Made by a program: the position numbers and the translations under genes. Positions 7,943 through 14,528 of a DNA stretch of 41,679 nucleotides are shown one piece after another. The stretch is from a virus. The stretch is from positions 1-41,679 of IMG/VR virus record IMGVR_UViG_3300013118_000638, one strand, 5' to 3'. Under the pieces are notes generated by a model that saw only the letters and a list, made by a program, of their open reading frames with translations, had not been told where the DNA came from and ran no database searches. The stretch's first letter is position 1. Each line of letters starts with the position of its first letter.

Positions 7943-8764
7943 ATGAGTCAAATTGAATTAAATCTAAAACCCTGGTATCAAGATCTTTGTGATTATTACA
8001 GCGTATCCCCAGAGAAAGCCCTTGAGCTAGGAACAAGAGCAACAGGAAGAAAGCCAGATTTACCAGGATCAGATACATGTGAACCTGTAGCAGACATGAC
8101 ATTTGAAGATATCTGGGAAAGTAAAGATAGAAAATCTGTAAAAGATGTATTCCAGTTTTATAAAGATCAAGGCGCGTGGAGCGCGTTTAGACAGTGTGTT
8201 CGTCATAAAGATTTGGTGCAATTACATTTGAATTTTTTGGCGCCGTTCCTGTCGTCAGGAGCCCATGTATGTGAGTATGGCTCGGGTGTTGCCCCGTATA
8301 TGAATACATTGTTGCAAGCAATCACATCAGAATCAGATTTAGATATATCAATTGCTGATGTTGATTGTGAGCACTTTAATTTTGCAAAGTGGCGTCTAGA
8401 TAAGCTTTTGAAAGATAGAAATTTAAAAAATGTAAATCTTTTCTCTCACACAATTCAGACAGACGATTTGCCGAAATTCCATAAAAACTTAGATTTGGTA
8501 ACAATTTTTGAGGTTTTAGAGCATGTGCCAGATCCAGTCGCAGTTATTAAAAATCTTTATAAACAAATGAATGAAAGCTGTGTTCTTGTAGAGAATTTTA
8601 TTCTAGCACCTGACGTTCTTGAAGGTGAAGAGTTTGAAGGACCGGATTTAAAATCCGCCGCATTATTGAGAGATGAGTATCTAGATTTTGTAGAAAAGAA
8701 TTTTGATTTAATTACAAAAGAAGATGCTAATCCTAATGCAACTCGTATTTGGAAAAAGAAATAA
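7943..8764 (+). CDS. SAM-dependent methyltransferase (class I)
   Basis: A 273-residue protein with a helical N-terminal region of about 100 residues and then a Rossmann methyltransferase core. Motif I is CEYGSGVAPY at 110-119, an acidic SAM-ribose contact follows in IADVDCE, and a post-motif FEVLEHVPDP is typical of class I small-molecule or sugar methyltransferases. The target cannot be deduced. Base composition is more AT-rich than the operon upstream. It starts six bases after the pilin gene with a weak ribosome site. Related proteins in phages often modify glycans or lipids, but none of its neighbours is a glycan enzyme. Confidence 0.82.
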   Translation: MSQIELNLKPWYQDLCDYYSVSPEKALELGTRATGRKPDLPGSDTCEPVADMTFEDIWESKDRKSVKDVFQFYKDQGAWSAFRQCVRHKDLVQLHLNFLAPFLSSGAHVCEYGSGVAPYMNTLLQAITSESDLDISIADVDCEHFNFAKWRLDKLLKDRNLKNVNLFSHTIQTDDLPKFHKNLDLVTIFEVLEHVPDPVAVIKNLYKQMNESCVLVENFILAPDVLEGEEFEGPDLKSAALLRDEYLDFVEKNFDLITKEDANPNATRIWKKK

Positions 8765-8779
8765 AATTGGGCAGTAAGG

Positions 8780-9052
8780 GTGTCGAAAGACAATAGTAAA
8801 AAAAGAATCCTCAAACCTGGCATGCTCGTCAAATGTGTTGCTGGTGATCTGAGTGTGCATGAAAACGCAGTCATTGTCCGCTATCTTGACGAGGTAGAAA
8901 AAGAAGATCTCAGCATGCTCACGAACGACAGAAGTTATTCCACGAGTGACGTCGTCGAGGTGCTGGTGTCTGACGGGCTGATCGTAGTTCACGAGATATA
9001 CTGCAAGCCTTATGATATCAAAGTTCCGTGGGATCACGTATTTAAAGGCTGA
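8780..9052 (+). CDS. GDLV-family SH3-like small protein (array member 1)
   Basis: A 90-residue protein starting at GTG. This is the first of a long series sharing one plan. Strand 1 carries x-[P/K]-G-D-[L/M/I]-[V/I] within the first 5-20 residues. A G-x-V-x strand follows, then a V-x-V-L-[I/V]-x-[D/G]-G hairpin about 20 residues before the end, and last a short hydrophobic strand. The order of short strands suggests a five-stranded SH3/KOW-like barrel of 55-90 residues; this is my prediction, not a database hit. Here the motif is KPGMLVKC (12-19) and the hairpin VEVLVSDG (59-66). No enzyme motifs, signals or membrane segments occur. Small barrels of this shape usually bind RNA, DNA or protein; no role is known to me. 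Confidence 0.75.
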   Translation: MSKDNSKKRILKPGMLVKCVAGDLSVHENAVIVRYLDEVEKEDLSMLTNDRSYSTSDVVEVLVSDGLIVVHEIYCKPYDIKVPWDHVFKG

Positions 9053-9059
9053 GTATATG

Positions 9060-9086
9060 TGCAAACTGCTCCTCATGTAGTATAAT
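9060..9086 (+). promoter_or_regulatory. Promoter, TGCAAA-15-TATAAT
   Basis: TGCAAA at 9060-9065 and TATAAT at 9081-9086, 15 bases apart, just after a gene end and 17 bases before an ATG with a strong acggagg ribosome site. It is one of a recurring set in this window and probably starts the transcript for the small-protein array. Confidence 0.65.
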
Positions 9087-9102
9087 CACTACGGAGGCAA
9101 AC

Positions 9103-9270
9103 ATGAAGCCAGGCACATTAATCAAGCTATCAAGTTCTACCCGAAGGGTCGGTCGTAATGCTGGTCAAGTTGGCGTCATTGTAGGGTATGATCGCTTCTC
9201 GCAATTCAGGGTTTTGATCAATGGAGAAATTATCAAATATCATGAAACCCAAATCGAAGAAGAACTTTGA
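9103..9270 (+). CDS. GDLV-family small protein (array member 2)
   Basis: A 55-residue protein, one of the shortest in the family and close to the minimal barrel. Strand 1 is PGTLIKL (3-9), then GVIVG (24-28), FRVLINGE (35-42) and a terminal helix rich in Glu. It is the first gene behind the 9060 promoter and has a clear ggagg ribosome site. Its stop overlaps the TTG start of the next gene (TTGA). Its hairpin is closest by eye to those of the genes at 11494 and 30056. Confidence 0.82.
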   Translation: MKPGTLIKLSSSTRRVGRNAGQVGVIVGYDRFSQFRVLINGEIIKYHETQIEEEL

Positions 9271-9506
9271 ACACTCCTCGCCACCCACCAATCCAAGCCG
9301 GCGATCTAATCGAATTCATCGGTAACGATATAAGCAACTTCCGAAAAGGCGCCCAAGTAAAGCGAACCCTCGCTGTAGTTCTCACTGATGTCGATTCTGC
9401 TAACTGGTGGGATTACCGCGTAGACCTCCCCTGGGAAGGAACCAGGGTTAACGGTGTATATACTAGCCCTTATCACCCGGAGCTATTATCAAATGAAGAA
9501 GGGTGA
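9267..9506 (+). CDS. GDLV-family small protein (array member 3)
   Basis: 79 residues from a TTG start that overlaps the previous stop. A proline-rich leader (residues 1-10) precedes AGDLIEF (11-17); AVVLT (36-40) and WWDYRVDLPWEG (47-58) follow. The hairpin is longer and more aromatic than in its siblings. The TTG start fits the tight coupling seen through the array, since no ATG lies upstream of the motif. The end overlaps the next gene by 14 bases. Confidence 0.75.
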   Translation: MNTPRHPPIQAGDLIEFIGNDISNFRKGAQVKRTLAVVLTDVDSANWWDYRVDLPWEGTRVNGVYTSPYHPELLSNEEG

Positions 9507-9690
9507 TATGATAAAGTTCCTCGACATCTCGTTCGAGAGTGGTCTAAAGTTTGTCATCCCATCAGGTCAAAGGATCGGGATCATAATCAGAGAATCGTCT
9601 GATAAATCCGAATATGACGTTCAATTCCACGACGGAAAACGAATATGGGTCAACGCAGAAAACCTGGAGGTTGTAAGTGAAGCCCGGTGA
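9493..9690 (+). CDS. GDLV-family small protein (array member 4)
   Basis: 65 residues. KKGDMIKF (2-9) is followed by GIIIRE (29-34), YDVQFHDGKRIWV and a LEVV terminal strand. The start at 9493 places the motif at residue 2, as in most siblings; an in-frame ATG 39 bases upstream would only add residues read from inside the previous gene. It overlaps both neighbours by 14 bases. Confidence 0.82.
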   Translation: MKKGDMIKFLDISFESGLKFVIPSGQRIGIIIRESSDKSEYDVQFHDGKRIWVNAENLEVVSEAR

Positions 9691-9913
9691 TATCGTTAAA
9701 TCAAATACGTCGTCAGCCCCCTGGTGGATGTCCGGTCAATGTGGGATCGTCACAGCATTTCACCCTTTGCCAAAGCCTTTACGTGATTATAGAAACAATA
9801 AAGACATCCAGCCAGGTCCAGCCGCTGATGTTAGGTGGTTAAAGAGCGGCCGCACAAGTAACACCTCAGTTTCAATGCTTGATATTGTTATGAGTAAAGA
9901 TGAGAATCAATAG
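9677..9913 (+). CDS. GDLV-family small protein (array member 5)
   Basis: 78 residues from a GTG start lying inside the end of the previous gene, with a ggagg ribosome site at 9666-9670. KPGDIVKS (2-9), a tryptophan pair (16-17), GIVTAF (23-28) and VRWLKSGR (53-60) mark the barrel strands; a variable loop between strands 2 and 3 is rich in Pro and Asn. There is no other recognisable feature. Confidence 0.8.
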   Translation: MKPGDIVKSNTSSAPWWMSGQCGIVTAFHPLPKPLRDYRNNKDIQPGPAADVRWLKSGRTSNTSVSMLDIVMSKDENQ

Positions 9914-9916
9914 AAG

Positions 9917-10144
9917 ATGATTGATATTCATTACAACGACTTCAAAACCGGAGACATGGTTCAAATGCTAAGCACGGATGCATTTGGTATCGTTACTGTA
10001 GTTGATGTTGATGATGCTGGCACAAACTTTTATTACGTTATGTGGATGTCTGGTGAAGATCTTGTTTCTCCGCCCTTCGAAGATATCGCGTGGGGTGAAG
10101 ACTTGACTTTGATTTCGCGAGGAGACAAAAATGAAAAAAGGTGA
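9917..10144 (+). CDS. GDLV-family small protein (array member 6)
   Basis: 75 residues. A nine-residue leader precedes KTGDMVQM (10-17); then come GIVTVVDVDDAG (24-35), YYVMWMSGED (39-48) and a final LTLIS strand. The DVDDAG element recurs in the gene at 23259 as DEDDAG in the same position, linking these two copies. It starts three bases after the previous stop and overlaps the next start by 14 bases. Confidence 0.82.
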   Translation: MIDIHYNDFKTGDMVQMLSTDAFGIVTVVDVDDAGTNFYYVMWMSGEDLVSPPFEDIAWGEDLTLISRGDKNEKR

Positions 10145-10352
10145 TCTAGTCTGGGCGACAAGGGTGTGGTCTGGCAAGACTGGCACAGTTGGAATATGGA
10201 AAGAGGTTGAGCCTTTGCTGGCAGTAATCTGCGATGTTGATGTTTCACTTGAGTATGAAGAAGACGAATTAGGCTATAGGCTGTTGATTGACGGAAAGAA
10301 GAGCGATGCAATTTACTGCGAGTCAGATCTGGAGTTGGTAGAAAATGCTTAA
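10131..10352 (+). CDS. GDLV-family small protein (array member 7)
   Basis: 73 residues. KKGDLVWA (2-9), GTVGIW (18-23), an acidic loop (EYEEDE) and YRLLIDGKK (49-57), then a terminal LELVENA. A gagg ribosome site sits about 9 bases before the ATG, inside the previous gene. The hairpin resembles that of the gene at 21240 (YTILIDGKK). It overlaps the next gene by 8 bases. Confidence 0.84.
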   Translation: MKKGDLVWATRVWSGKTGTVGIWKEVEPLLAVICDVDVSLEYEEDELGYRLLIDGKKSDAIYCESDLELVENA

Positions 10353-10539
10353 ACCCGGCGATCTCGTTCAAATTAGAGACACCCCCTCGACTGGCCCATT
10401 CAAAGGTTTTGTTACTAAAGTTGAATCAGGGTTTTATAAGAGCCACGATGGGGTGTTTTGTTCTCGTCTAACAATCCTTTGGAGTGATGGTTCAAAGACT
10501 AGCGATCCTGAACCCTATGTTTGTAAGATCGATGTTTAA
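10345..10539 (+). CDS. GDLV-family small protein (array member 8)
   Basis: 64 residues. KPGDLVQI (3-10), GFVTKV (21-26) and LTILWSDG (42-49) give the strand order; W-S-D-G is a variant of the usual I-D-G turn. It overlaps both neighbours by 8 bases, with its ribosome site (ggag) inside the preceding gene. Confidence 0.84.
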   Translation: MLKPGDLVQIRDTPSTGPFKGFVTKVESGFYKSHDGVFCSRLTILWSDGSKTSDPEPYVCKIDV

Positions 10540-10735
10540 GCCCGGAGACTTCATCAAAGTCAATATATCAGATCAACAATTCCTTCCAAGCTGGCTTCAA
10601 GGAAAACTTGCGGTAGTTATAAAAAAGAGGGATGCACAAGGACCCAGTGAAAATAATTTATACCGTGTTCTAATAAAGGGCGAGCAATGGGTCGTTGCTG
10701 AAAAACACTCGTGGAGGATCGATGAAAGATTCTAA
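10532..10735 (+). CDS. GDLV-family small protein (array member 9)
   Basis: 67 residues. KPGDFIKV (3-10), LAVVIKK (26-32), YRVLIKGEQWVV (45-56). The start at 10532 is chosen because it puts the motif at residue 3; an in-frame ATG 48 bases upstream lies deep in the previous gene. It overlaps the next gene by 14 bases. Confidence 0.82.
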   Translation: MFKPGDFIKVNISDQQFLPSWLQGKLAVVIKKRDAQGPSENNLYRVLIKGEQWVVAEKHSWRIDERF

Positions 10736-10967
10736 TAGCAGCCAGGCACTTGTCAAAGGCGACATGGTCAAATACACGGGAAACTGGGACGGTTCAAAGT
10801 TCAAGCATGGTATCGTTATTGAAGGGCCATTCGTGATGGATTTTGCGTTCTCCGTTGCTGGAAAAGAAGCAGAACCTGAATTTGTCAATGTTAAGTGGTG
10901 GAAAACTGACGGAACAATCAGAACCCAGACAGATTCAATCTATAATCTGGTGAAGGTTAATGAATAA
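10722..10967 (+). CDS. GDLV-family small protein (array member 10)
   Basis: 81 residues with a strong ggagg ribosome site at 10712-10716. An 11-residue Ser/Asn-rich leader precedes VKGDMVKY; HGIVIEGPF and VNVKWWKTDG are strands 2 and 3. The W-W pair in strand 3 is distinctive. It is the last gene of the first block; a new promoter follows three bases downstream. Confidence 0.84.
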   Translation: MKDSNSSQALVKGDMVKYTGNWDGSKFKHGIVIEGPFVMDFAFSVAGKEAEPEFVNVKWWKTDGTIRTQTDSIYNLVKVNE

Positions 10968-10969
10968 TG

Positions 10970-10996
10970 TGTAAACCGCAGAGGGTTACATATAAT
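10970..10996 (+). promoter_or_regulatory. Promoter, TGTAAA-15-TATAAT
   Basis: TGTAAA at 10970-10975 and TATAAT at 10991-10996, 15 bases apart, in a 48-base gap before the gene at 11016. It has the same layout as the site at 9060. Confidence 0.65.
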
Positions 10997-11015
10997 ACCT
11001 ATAAAGGATTCATAT

Positions 11016-11291
11016 ATGAAAAAAGGTGACTTAGTTTATTTCTCAGAAGTCAAAGCAAAGCCCGATGACTACATCAACTCTCCTCGATTCTGGTCTGACG
11101 AAGACGATCAAAGGATTCAGCCGGGCACAAAGGGCATGATCATATCCTCAGAGATCATAGAGTGCCCACCAGGTGATTTCGACCCTCTAAATGAGTTTCC
11201 ATACACAGTATTCACTGTCCTTCTAGAAGACGGTGTCATGACCCGTGGCTGGACAGCGGGGGCGTTGATCAAGCTCCCAGAGATCAAATGA
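11016..11291 (+). CDS. GDLV-family small protein (array member 11)
   Basis: 91 residues. KKGDLVYF (2-9), an acidic insert with WSDEDDQ, GMIISSE (40-46), FTVLLEDGVMTRGW (66-79) and a final LIKL strand. An aaagg ribosome site precedes the ATG. It starts the second array block, and its end overlaps the next gene by 4 bases (ATGA). Confidence 0.84.
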   Translation: MKKGDLVYFSEVKAKPDDYINSPRFWSDEDDQRIQPGTKGMIISSEIIECPPGDFDPLNEFPYTVFTVLLEDGVMTRGWTAGALIKLPEIK

Positions 11292-11494
11292 TCATACAAG
11301 GCGACCTAGTCAGAATTCAAACCGGATTACCTCCTTCACCGTATTACAATAGTGTTATGTCAAAAAAGGCATTTGAAAACCCAATGTTTGTTACAGGTTT
11401 AATCTTTAGATACGACCAAAAATTATACGCAAAAGTTTTAAATGCAGACAAGAAACTAATAGACGTCTATATCGAACATTTGGAGAAGATATAA
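11288..11494 (+). CDS. GDLV-family small protein (array member 12)
   Basis: 68 residues. IQGDLVRI (3-10), TGLIFRY (36-42), YAKVLNADKKLIDV (46-59) and the terminal strand HLEKI. The loop between strands 1 and 2 is long and unrelated to its siblings. Its last base is the first base of the next gene (TAATG). Confidence 0.8.
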   Translation: MIIQGDLVRIQTGLPPSPYYNSVMSKKAFENPMFVTGLIFRYDQKLYAKVLNADKKLIDVYIEHLEKI

Positions 11495-11661
11495 TGAAAA
11501 ACACATTCAAACCGGGAGATCTTGTACAAATGATGTTTGGGCCAGAACATGAACCCGGGATTATAGTTGAAAAATCAAACACCAGCTTATTTCGTGTGCT
11601 TATTAGTGGTGAAATCTATCGATCGTCTGAATCAATGCTGACGCATGCCCAAGATGAATAG
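11494..11661 (+). CDS. GDLV-family small protein (array member 13)
   Basis: A 55-residue protein. KPGDLVQM (6-13), PGIIVEKS (21-28), FRVLISGEIYR (33-43) and a helical tail. The hairpin nearly repeats that of the gene at 9103 (FRVLINGEIIK), so these two minimal copies may be recent relatives. A ggag ribosome site lies in the previous gene. It overlaps the next gene by about 17 bases. Confidence 0.82.
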   Translation: MKNTFKPGDLVQMMFGPEHEPGIIVEKSNTSLFRVLISGEIYRSSESMLTHAQDE

Positions 11662-11914
11662 GTTCACCCCCGGCGACCTAATCCAGGTATTCGACAATTC
11701 AGCCCTTGCAAACCGACAACCATATCCAGTTATCCATCCATATCACAAACAAAAGGGTATCGTAATCAAAACACTTGTAATCCAGGATCCCGAAAGGACA
11801 TCATCATTCGACGCATTGATGAGCGCGATCTCGGGTGAATGGCTTGTAGAATGCTTGATTGATGGGGAAATTACCTCTATTGAACCAGAATATCTTAGGC
11901 TGGCAGATCAATGA
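11645..11914 (+). CDS. GDLV-family small protein (array member 14)
   Basis: 89 residues from ATG 11645; a second in-frame ATG at 11654 would give 86 and overlaps the preceding stop more typically. TPGDLIQV (8-15), GIVIKT (38-43), WLVECLIDGEIT (66-77) and a terminal strand EYLRL. A long loop between strands 2 and 3 is predicted to be partly helical. Overlaps the next gene by 4 bases (ATGA). Confidence 0.8.
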   Translation: MPKMNRFTPGDLIQVFDNSALANRQPYPVIHPYHKQKGIVIKTLVIQDPERTSSFDALMSAISGEWLVECLIDGEITSIEPEYLRLADQ

Positions 11915-12126
11915 AACCAGGGGATCTTGTCTCATCAGCCATTAATCTGCTATATAGAGGAATAATCTTATCACGTGAAGAGGATGACTATAAACAAAAT
12001 GATTCATACGATCAAACACACTCAGTTAAAAAGTTCGAAACGTTCCAGGTTTTCTGGTTTGCAGATCGAAAAATATTTAAACACTCACCGCAACAACTGA
12101 TTCCTGTAAAAGATGTCGCCGAGTAG
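11911..12126 (+). CDS. GDLV-family small protein (array member 15)
   Basis: 71 residues. KPGDLVSS (2-9), RGIILSRE (16-23), FQVFWFADRKIF (45-56) and the terminal strand QLIPV. The turn ADRK replaces the usual DG-K. Its 3' end contains the TGTAAA element of a candidate promoter for the next gene. Confidence 0.8.
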   Translation: MKPGDLVSSAINLLYRGIILSREEDDYKQNDSYDQTHSVKKFETFQVFWFADRKIFKHSPQQLIPVKDVAE

Positions 12127-12133
12127 ATATAAT
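12105..12133 (+). promoter_or_regulatory. Candidate promoter, TGTAAA-17-TATAAT
   Basis: TGTAAA at 12105-12110 lies inside the end of the previous gene and TATAAT at 12128-12133, 17 bases apart. It matches the recurring layout but is very close to the ATG at 12139. If it is active, the later ATG at 12157 is the more likely start. Confidence 0.45.
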
Positions 12134-12138
12134 AAAAA

Positions 12139-12390
12139 ATGGTGGGTTTCGTAACAATGTTCAAAGACGAGGAAGACAAACTGCAACCTGGTGATATGGT
12201 CAAGGTAGGATTCTTTCCGCCTCACAAAAAAGTCACTGGGCTATACATCACGACCGGCGTAATCGTCGAGAGGTTCAAGACAAAGGGTGATCGACTCGGG
12301 AAAGACAGGTTTAAAGTTCTCGTTGAAGGAAAGCTATTCAAGACACCTCACATCAAACTAATCGAGAAGATAGAAGATGAAGAGCTTTAA
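12139..12390 (+). CDS. GDLV-family small protein (array member 16)
   Basis: 83 residues from ATG 12139, or 77 from the in-frame ATG at 12157, which fits better if the TATAAT at 12128 is a promoter. QPGDMVKV (16-23), TGVIVERF (40-47), FKVLVEGKLF (60-69) and a terminal IKLIEKI strand. It overlaps the next gene by 14 bases. Confidence 0.82.
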   Translation: MVGFVTMFKDEEDKLQPGDMVKVGFFPPHKKVTGLYITTGVIVERFKTKGDRLGKDRFKVLVEGKLFKTPHIKLIEKIEDEEL

Positions 12391-12574
12391 AAAAGGTGAT
12401 CTGGTTCGGTCAATCATGTCACACTACTTCTCAACTGTCACGATTGAGGCTGGAGACATAGGGTTTGTTACAAAAATAAACGTAGAGCCAGGAATAACGA
12501 CTGCGATCTGCCTAATCAACGGTGTCAATGATACTGAGTTCTATTTTGAAGAGTTGGAGTTGGCAAATGGTTAA
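12377..12574 (+). CDS. GDLV-family small protein (array member 17)
   Basis: 65 residues. KKGDLVRS (5-12), IGFVTKI (28-34), a TAICLINGV strand (42-50) and LELANG at the end. A gaga-type ribosome site lies in the previous gene. It overlaps the next gene by 8 bases. Confidence 0.83.
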   Translation: MKSFKKGDLVRSIMSHYFSTVTIEAGDIGFVTKINVEPGITTAICLINGVNDTEFYFEELELANG

Positions 12575-12842
12575 AGGATCTTTCGTCAAAATAATGGATC
12601 AAAACGGATCTACTATCGATAGCAAAATCTATATCGAAGAAGTGATCCCATACGAGATGCTAAAGAAAGAACCCGATAACGAACACATAAAAGATCGAGT
12701 TGTGTCTTGTCGTATGAAGATGACAACTTATGATACTGAGGGAAAGCACTTCAATCACAGGCATCACGCAGTTCTTGCGGAAGGTCAAATAAAATACTAT
12801 AATACGAGTTACTTCACATTGATGCCTGCGGAGGAATCATGA
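12567..12842 (+). CDS. GDLV-family small protein, divergent (array member 18)
   Basis: 91 residues. VKGSFVKI (2-9) replaces G-D with G-S; strands later in the chain read VSCRMKM and HAVLAEGQIKYY. A His-rich stretch (HFNHRHHAV) sits in the loop before strand 4. The start at 12567 puts the motif at residue 2; the longer frame from 12522 is read through the previous gene. Overlaps the next gene by 4 bases. Confidence 0.75.
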   Translation: MVKGSFVKIMDQNGSTIDSKIYIEEVIPYEMLKKEPDNEHIKDRVVSCRMKMTTYDTEGKHFNHRHHAVLAEGQIKYYNTSYFTLMPAEES

Positions 12843-13048
12843 ACAGAGGTGATCTCGTAAGATGCTACGTTCACCCTGATAAGTTCATCCACAAAAGCAA
12901 GATCAAAGATATCGTTGGTGTCTTGATTAGTCATAAAAGGTTTAAGTCGAAGATCACCAAAAACTGGGATAATGAGTTTCAAGTTTTGTCACAAGGTAAG
13001 ATCCGACGAGTAACTACTGAGCTATATAAGATTGAGAAAATAGAATGA
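12839..13048 (+). CDS. GDLV-family small protein (array member 19)
   Basis: 69 residues. NRGDLVRC (2-9), VGVLISHKRF (26-35), FQVLSQGKIRRV (47-58) and the terminal strand LYKIEKIE. It is notably basic (many Lys and Arg), unlike most siblings, which would suit nucleic-acid binding. It has a ggagg ribosome site (12830-12834), with ATGA overlaps at both ends. Confidence 0.83.
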   Translation: MNRGDLVRCYVHPDKFIHKSKIKDIVGVLISHKRFKSKITKNWDNEFQVLSQGKIRRVTTELYKIEKIE

Positions 13049-13275
13049 ACAACTACTTCCGTGGTGATATTATAAAGATAGTAGAGCTCTATCAGGACAG
13101 AGAGACGCTGTATTGGAATCCGATCAGAGATACAGTAGGCTTGTTGTTGGAGGAAATCGACGATGATCTGATGCAGGTGTTGGTTGCTGGCAGAAAAGAG
13201 ACACATGATATCGGGCGAGGGCCCTACACGAGATACAAAGTGGAAGTGATAAGCAAAGGAAACATCAATGAATAA
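13045..13275 (+). CDS. GDLV-family small protein (array member 20)
   Basis: 76 residues. FRGDIIKI (5-12), VGLLLEEIDDD (31-41) and MQVLVAGRKE (43-52), then YKVEVIS as last strand. It closes the uninterrupted run of family members that began at 8780. Its end overlaps a non-family 55-residue gene by 8 bases. Confidence 0.82.
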   Translation: MNNYFRGDIIKIVELYQDRETLYWNPIRDTVGLLLEEIDDDLMQVLVAGRKETHDIGRGPYTRYKVEVISKGNINE

Positions 13276-13435
13276 CGAAGATAGAGAGACAGCATACTTG
13301 CACCAGGTCAGTGATATCCTGAATGAACTCCGAGATGTGCTAGCAGTAACACATGAGTATCACGGAGATCTGAGGTCCTTGCGCAAGCTGATGAATGAGT
13401 TTGATGATTGTAACTATGGTTCAAACCTTAGCTAG
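13268..13435 (+). CDS. Small helical protein, unknown
   Basis: A 55-residue acidic protein starting ATG at 13268 inside the end of the previous gene. The pattern of Leu and Val at 3-4 residue spacing (VSDILNELRDVLAV) predicts a single amphipathic helix or coiled coil. No family is recognised. It overlaps the GIY-YIG gene, so both are coupled to the array upstream. Confidence 0.62.
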   Translation: MNNEDRETAYLHQVSDILNELRDVLAVTHEYHGDLRSLRKLMNEFDDCNYGSNLS

Positions 13436-13673
13436 CTGGTACGTGTATCTGGTGAAATGTGGCGATGGTTCTCTTTACTGCGGTATCACGACAAACATTG
13501 AGCGACGATTAAAGGAACACAACTCCGGCTCAAAGGGTGCCAAATATACACGATCTCGCCGCCCAGTCAGCTTAGTTCACGTCGAGCCATCAGAAAACCG
13601 ATCGACTGCATCACGCCGGGAGGCACAAATCAAAAAGTTGACACGCAAGCAGAAAGAAGAGCTGATTAAATGA
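13416..13673 (+). CDS. GIY-YIG nuclease domain protein (YhbQ/UPF0213 type)
   Basis: 85 residues from ATG 13416 (an in-frame ATG at 13395 would add seven). A compact single GIY-YIG domain: WYVYLVKC with the paired GIT (residues 8-24), the catalytic Arg in ERRLKEH, and the Glu in SRREAQIKKL. It is close in length and layout to E. coli YhbQ and the SLX1 nuclease domain. Members cut branched or damaged DNA; homing enzymes share the fold but carry DNA-binding tails that are missing here. Neither start has a good ribosome site. Its stop overlaps the next ATG. Confidence 0.85.
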   Translation: MVQTLASWYVYLVKCGDGSLYCGITTNIERRLKEHNSGSKGAKYTRSRRPVSLVHVEPSENRSTASRREAQIKKLTRKQKEELIK

Positions 13674-14374
13674 CACGCAAATATAAGACTGAGCAGGTTT
13701 ATTACAGTGATTGGAATGATAAACTCGCGCCAGGGCATGAAGATTACTGGAACAAGATTAGCATCATCGCTGAGTGGATCGGATATGCGCTGGAAGCATC
13801 AATCTCAGGCTATAGTCCGATGTGGAATCATCTTGCAACCATCACAGTTCAGCAGACCAAAGAAAAGTTCGGCCAGGCAAGAGTATACACTAACCTTGCT
13901 ACCCACGAACATGTTGAGCAGCAGTGGAAAGAAGACCTCACCGATGCCAAGGAAAAGAACAATAGATATCATCGATGGGTGTCCGGCGATCTTGATGAGG
14001 AGAACCACAAGGAAATCACGCCGCACATTCTCAGCTCATTTAAATATAATACCTACCCACTCGATGAACCTACACTTGAAGAGCATGAACAACAATGTCG
14101 TGAATATGATTCTGCGCATTATCGACACGTATATCAGCAGGCATTTACACTCTGGCCTGAATATGAATACGCAATCTGGTCCGGCGCTGATCACCCCAAC
14201 TACTTGTTCAATGATATCGAGGAGCTCGAAGAATACTATGCTAAGCAAGTCGATGATATAAATGAAAGTAGCTACCTAACTGACGATGACAAAGTTGTAG
14301 CAACTACCCGATACGAAGAAGAAAAGGCATATGCAATGACTGTCTGCAGGTTCGGAGATCAAAAGGATGTTTAA
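13670..14374 (+). CDS. Phage-type protein of unknown function (KEKFG motif)
   Basis: A 234-residue acidic, aromatic-rich protein. Residues 61-73 (QQTKEKFGQARVY) match a motif, Q-x-K-E-K-F-G-x-x-R-x-Y, that I recall from common short phage proteins of unknown role, preceded by the usual G-Y/W-x-P-x-W segment. The rest is predicted helical, with many Glu, Tyr and Trp. No catalytic motif is visible. It is coupled to the GIY-YIG gene and overlaps the next small gene by 8 bases. Confidence 0.75.
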   Translation: MTRKYKTEQVYYSDWNDKLAPGHEDYWNKISIIAEWIGYALEASISGYSPMWNHLATITVQQTKEKFGQARVYTNLATHEHVEQQWKEDLTDAKEKNNRYHRWVSGDLDEENHKEITPHILSSFKYNTYPLDEPTLEEHEQQCREYDSAHYRHVYQQAFTLWPEYEYAIWSGADHPNYLFNDIEELEEYYAKQVDDINESSYLTDDDKVVATTRYEEEKAYAMTVCRFGDQKDV

Positions 14375-14528
14375 AGTCGGCGCCAAAGTTCACCACAAGT
14401 CAGCAACGCATCGAATCGGCAAAGTTATTCAGTCATGCGACTCGGGACCCTGCAAAATTCTGTGGGAAGGAAATACAAAAGCAGTATGGATTCATGAGCA
14501 TGCACTGATTCTTTGTGAGACCAAATGA
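14367..14528 (+). CDS. GDLV-related minimal protein (divergent)
   Basis: A 53-residue protein. The first strand reads KVGAKVHH (3-10) instead of K-P-G-D-L-V, then IGKVIQS (17-23), CKILWEGN (29-36) and AVWIHEHALIL. Strand order and spacing are those of the family, so I count it as a divergent copy. It directly precedes, with a 4-base overlap, a larger protein ending in a GDLV module. Confidence 0.68.
   Translation: MFKVGAKVHHKSATHRIGKVIQSCDSGPCKILWEGNTKAVWIHEHALILCETK

Noticed and set aside
13707-14261. A 184-codon + strand frame overlapping the 234-residue protein at 13670
   Set aside because: It is rich in Met, Ser and Arg with no domain pattern, while the overlapping frame has a known phage motif and proper coupling to both neighbours.
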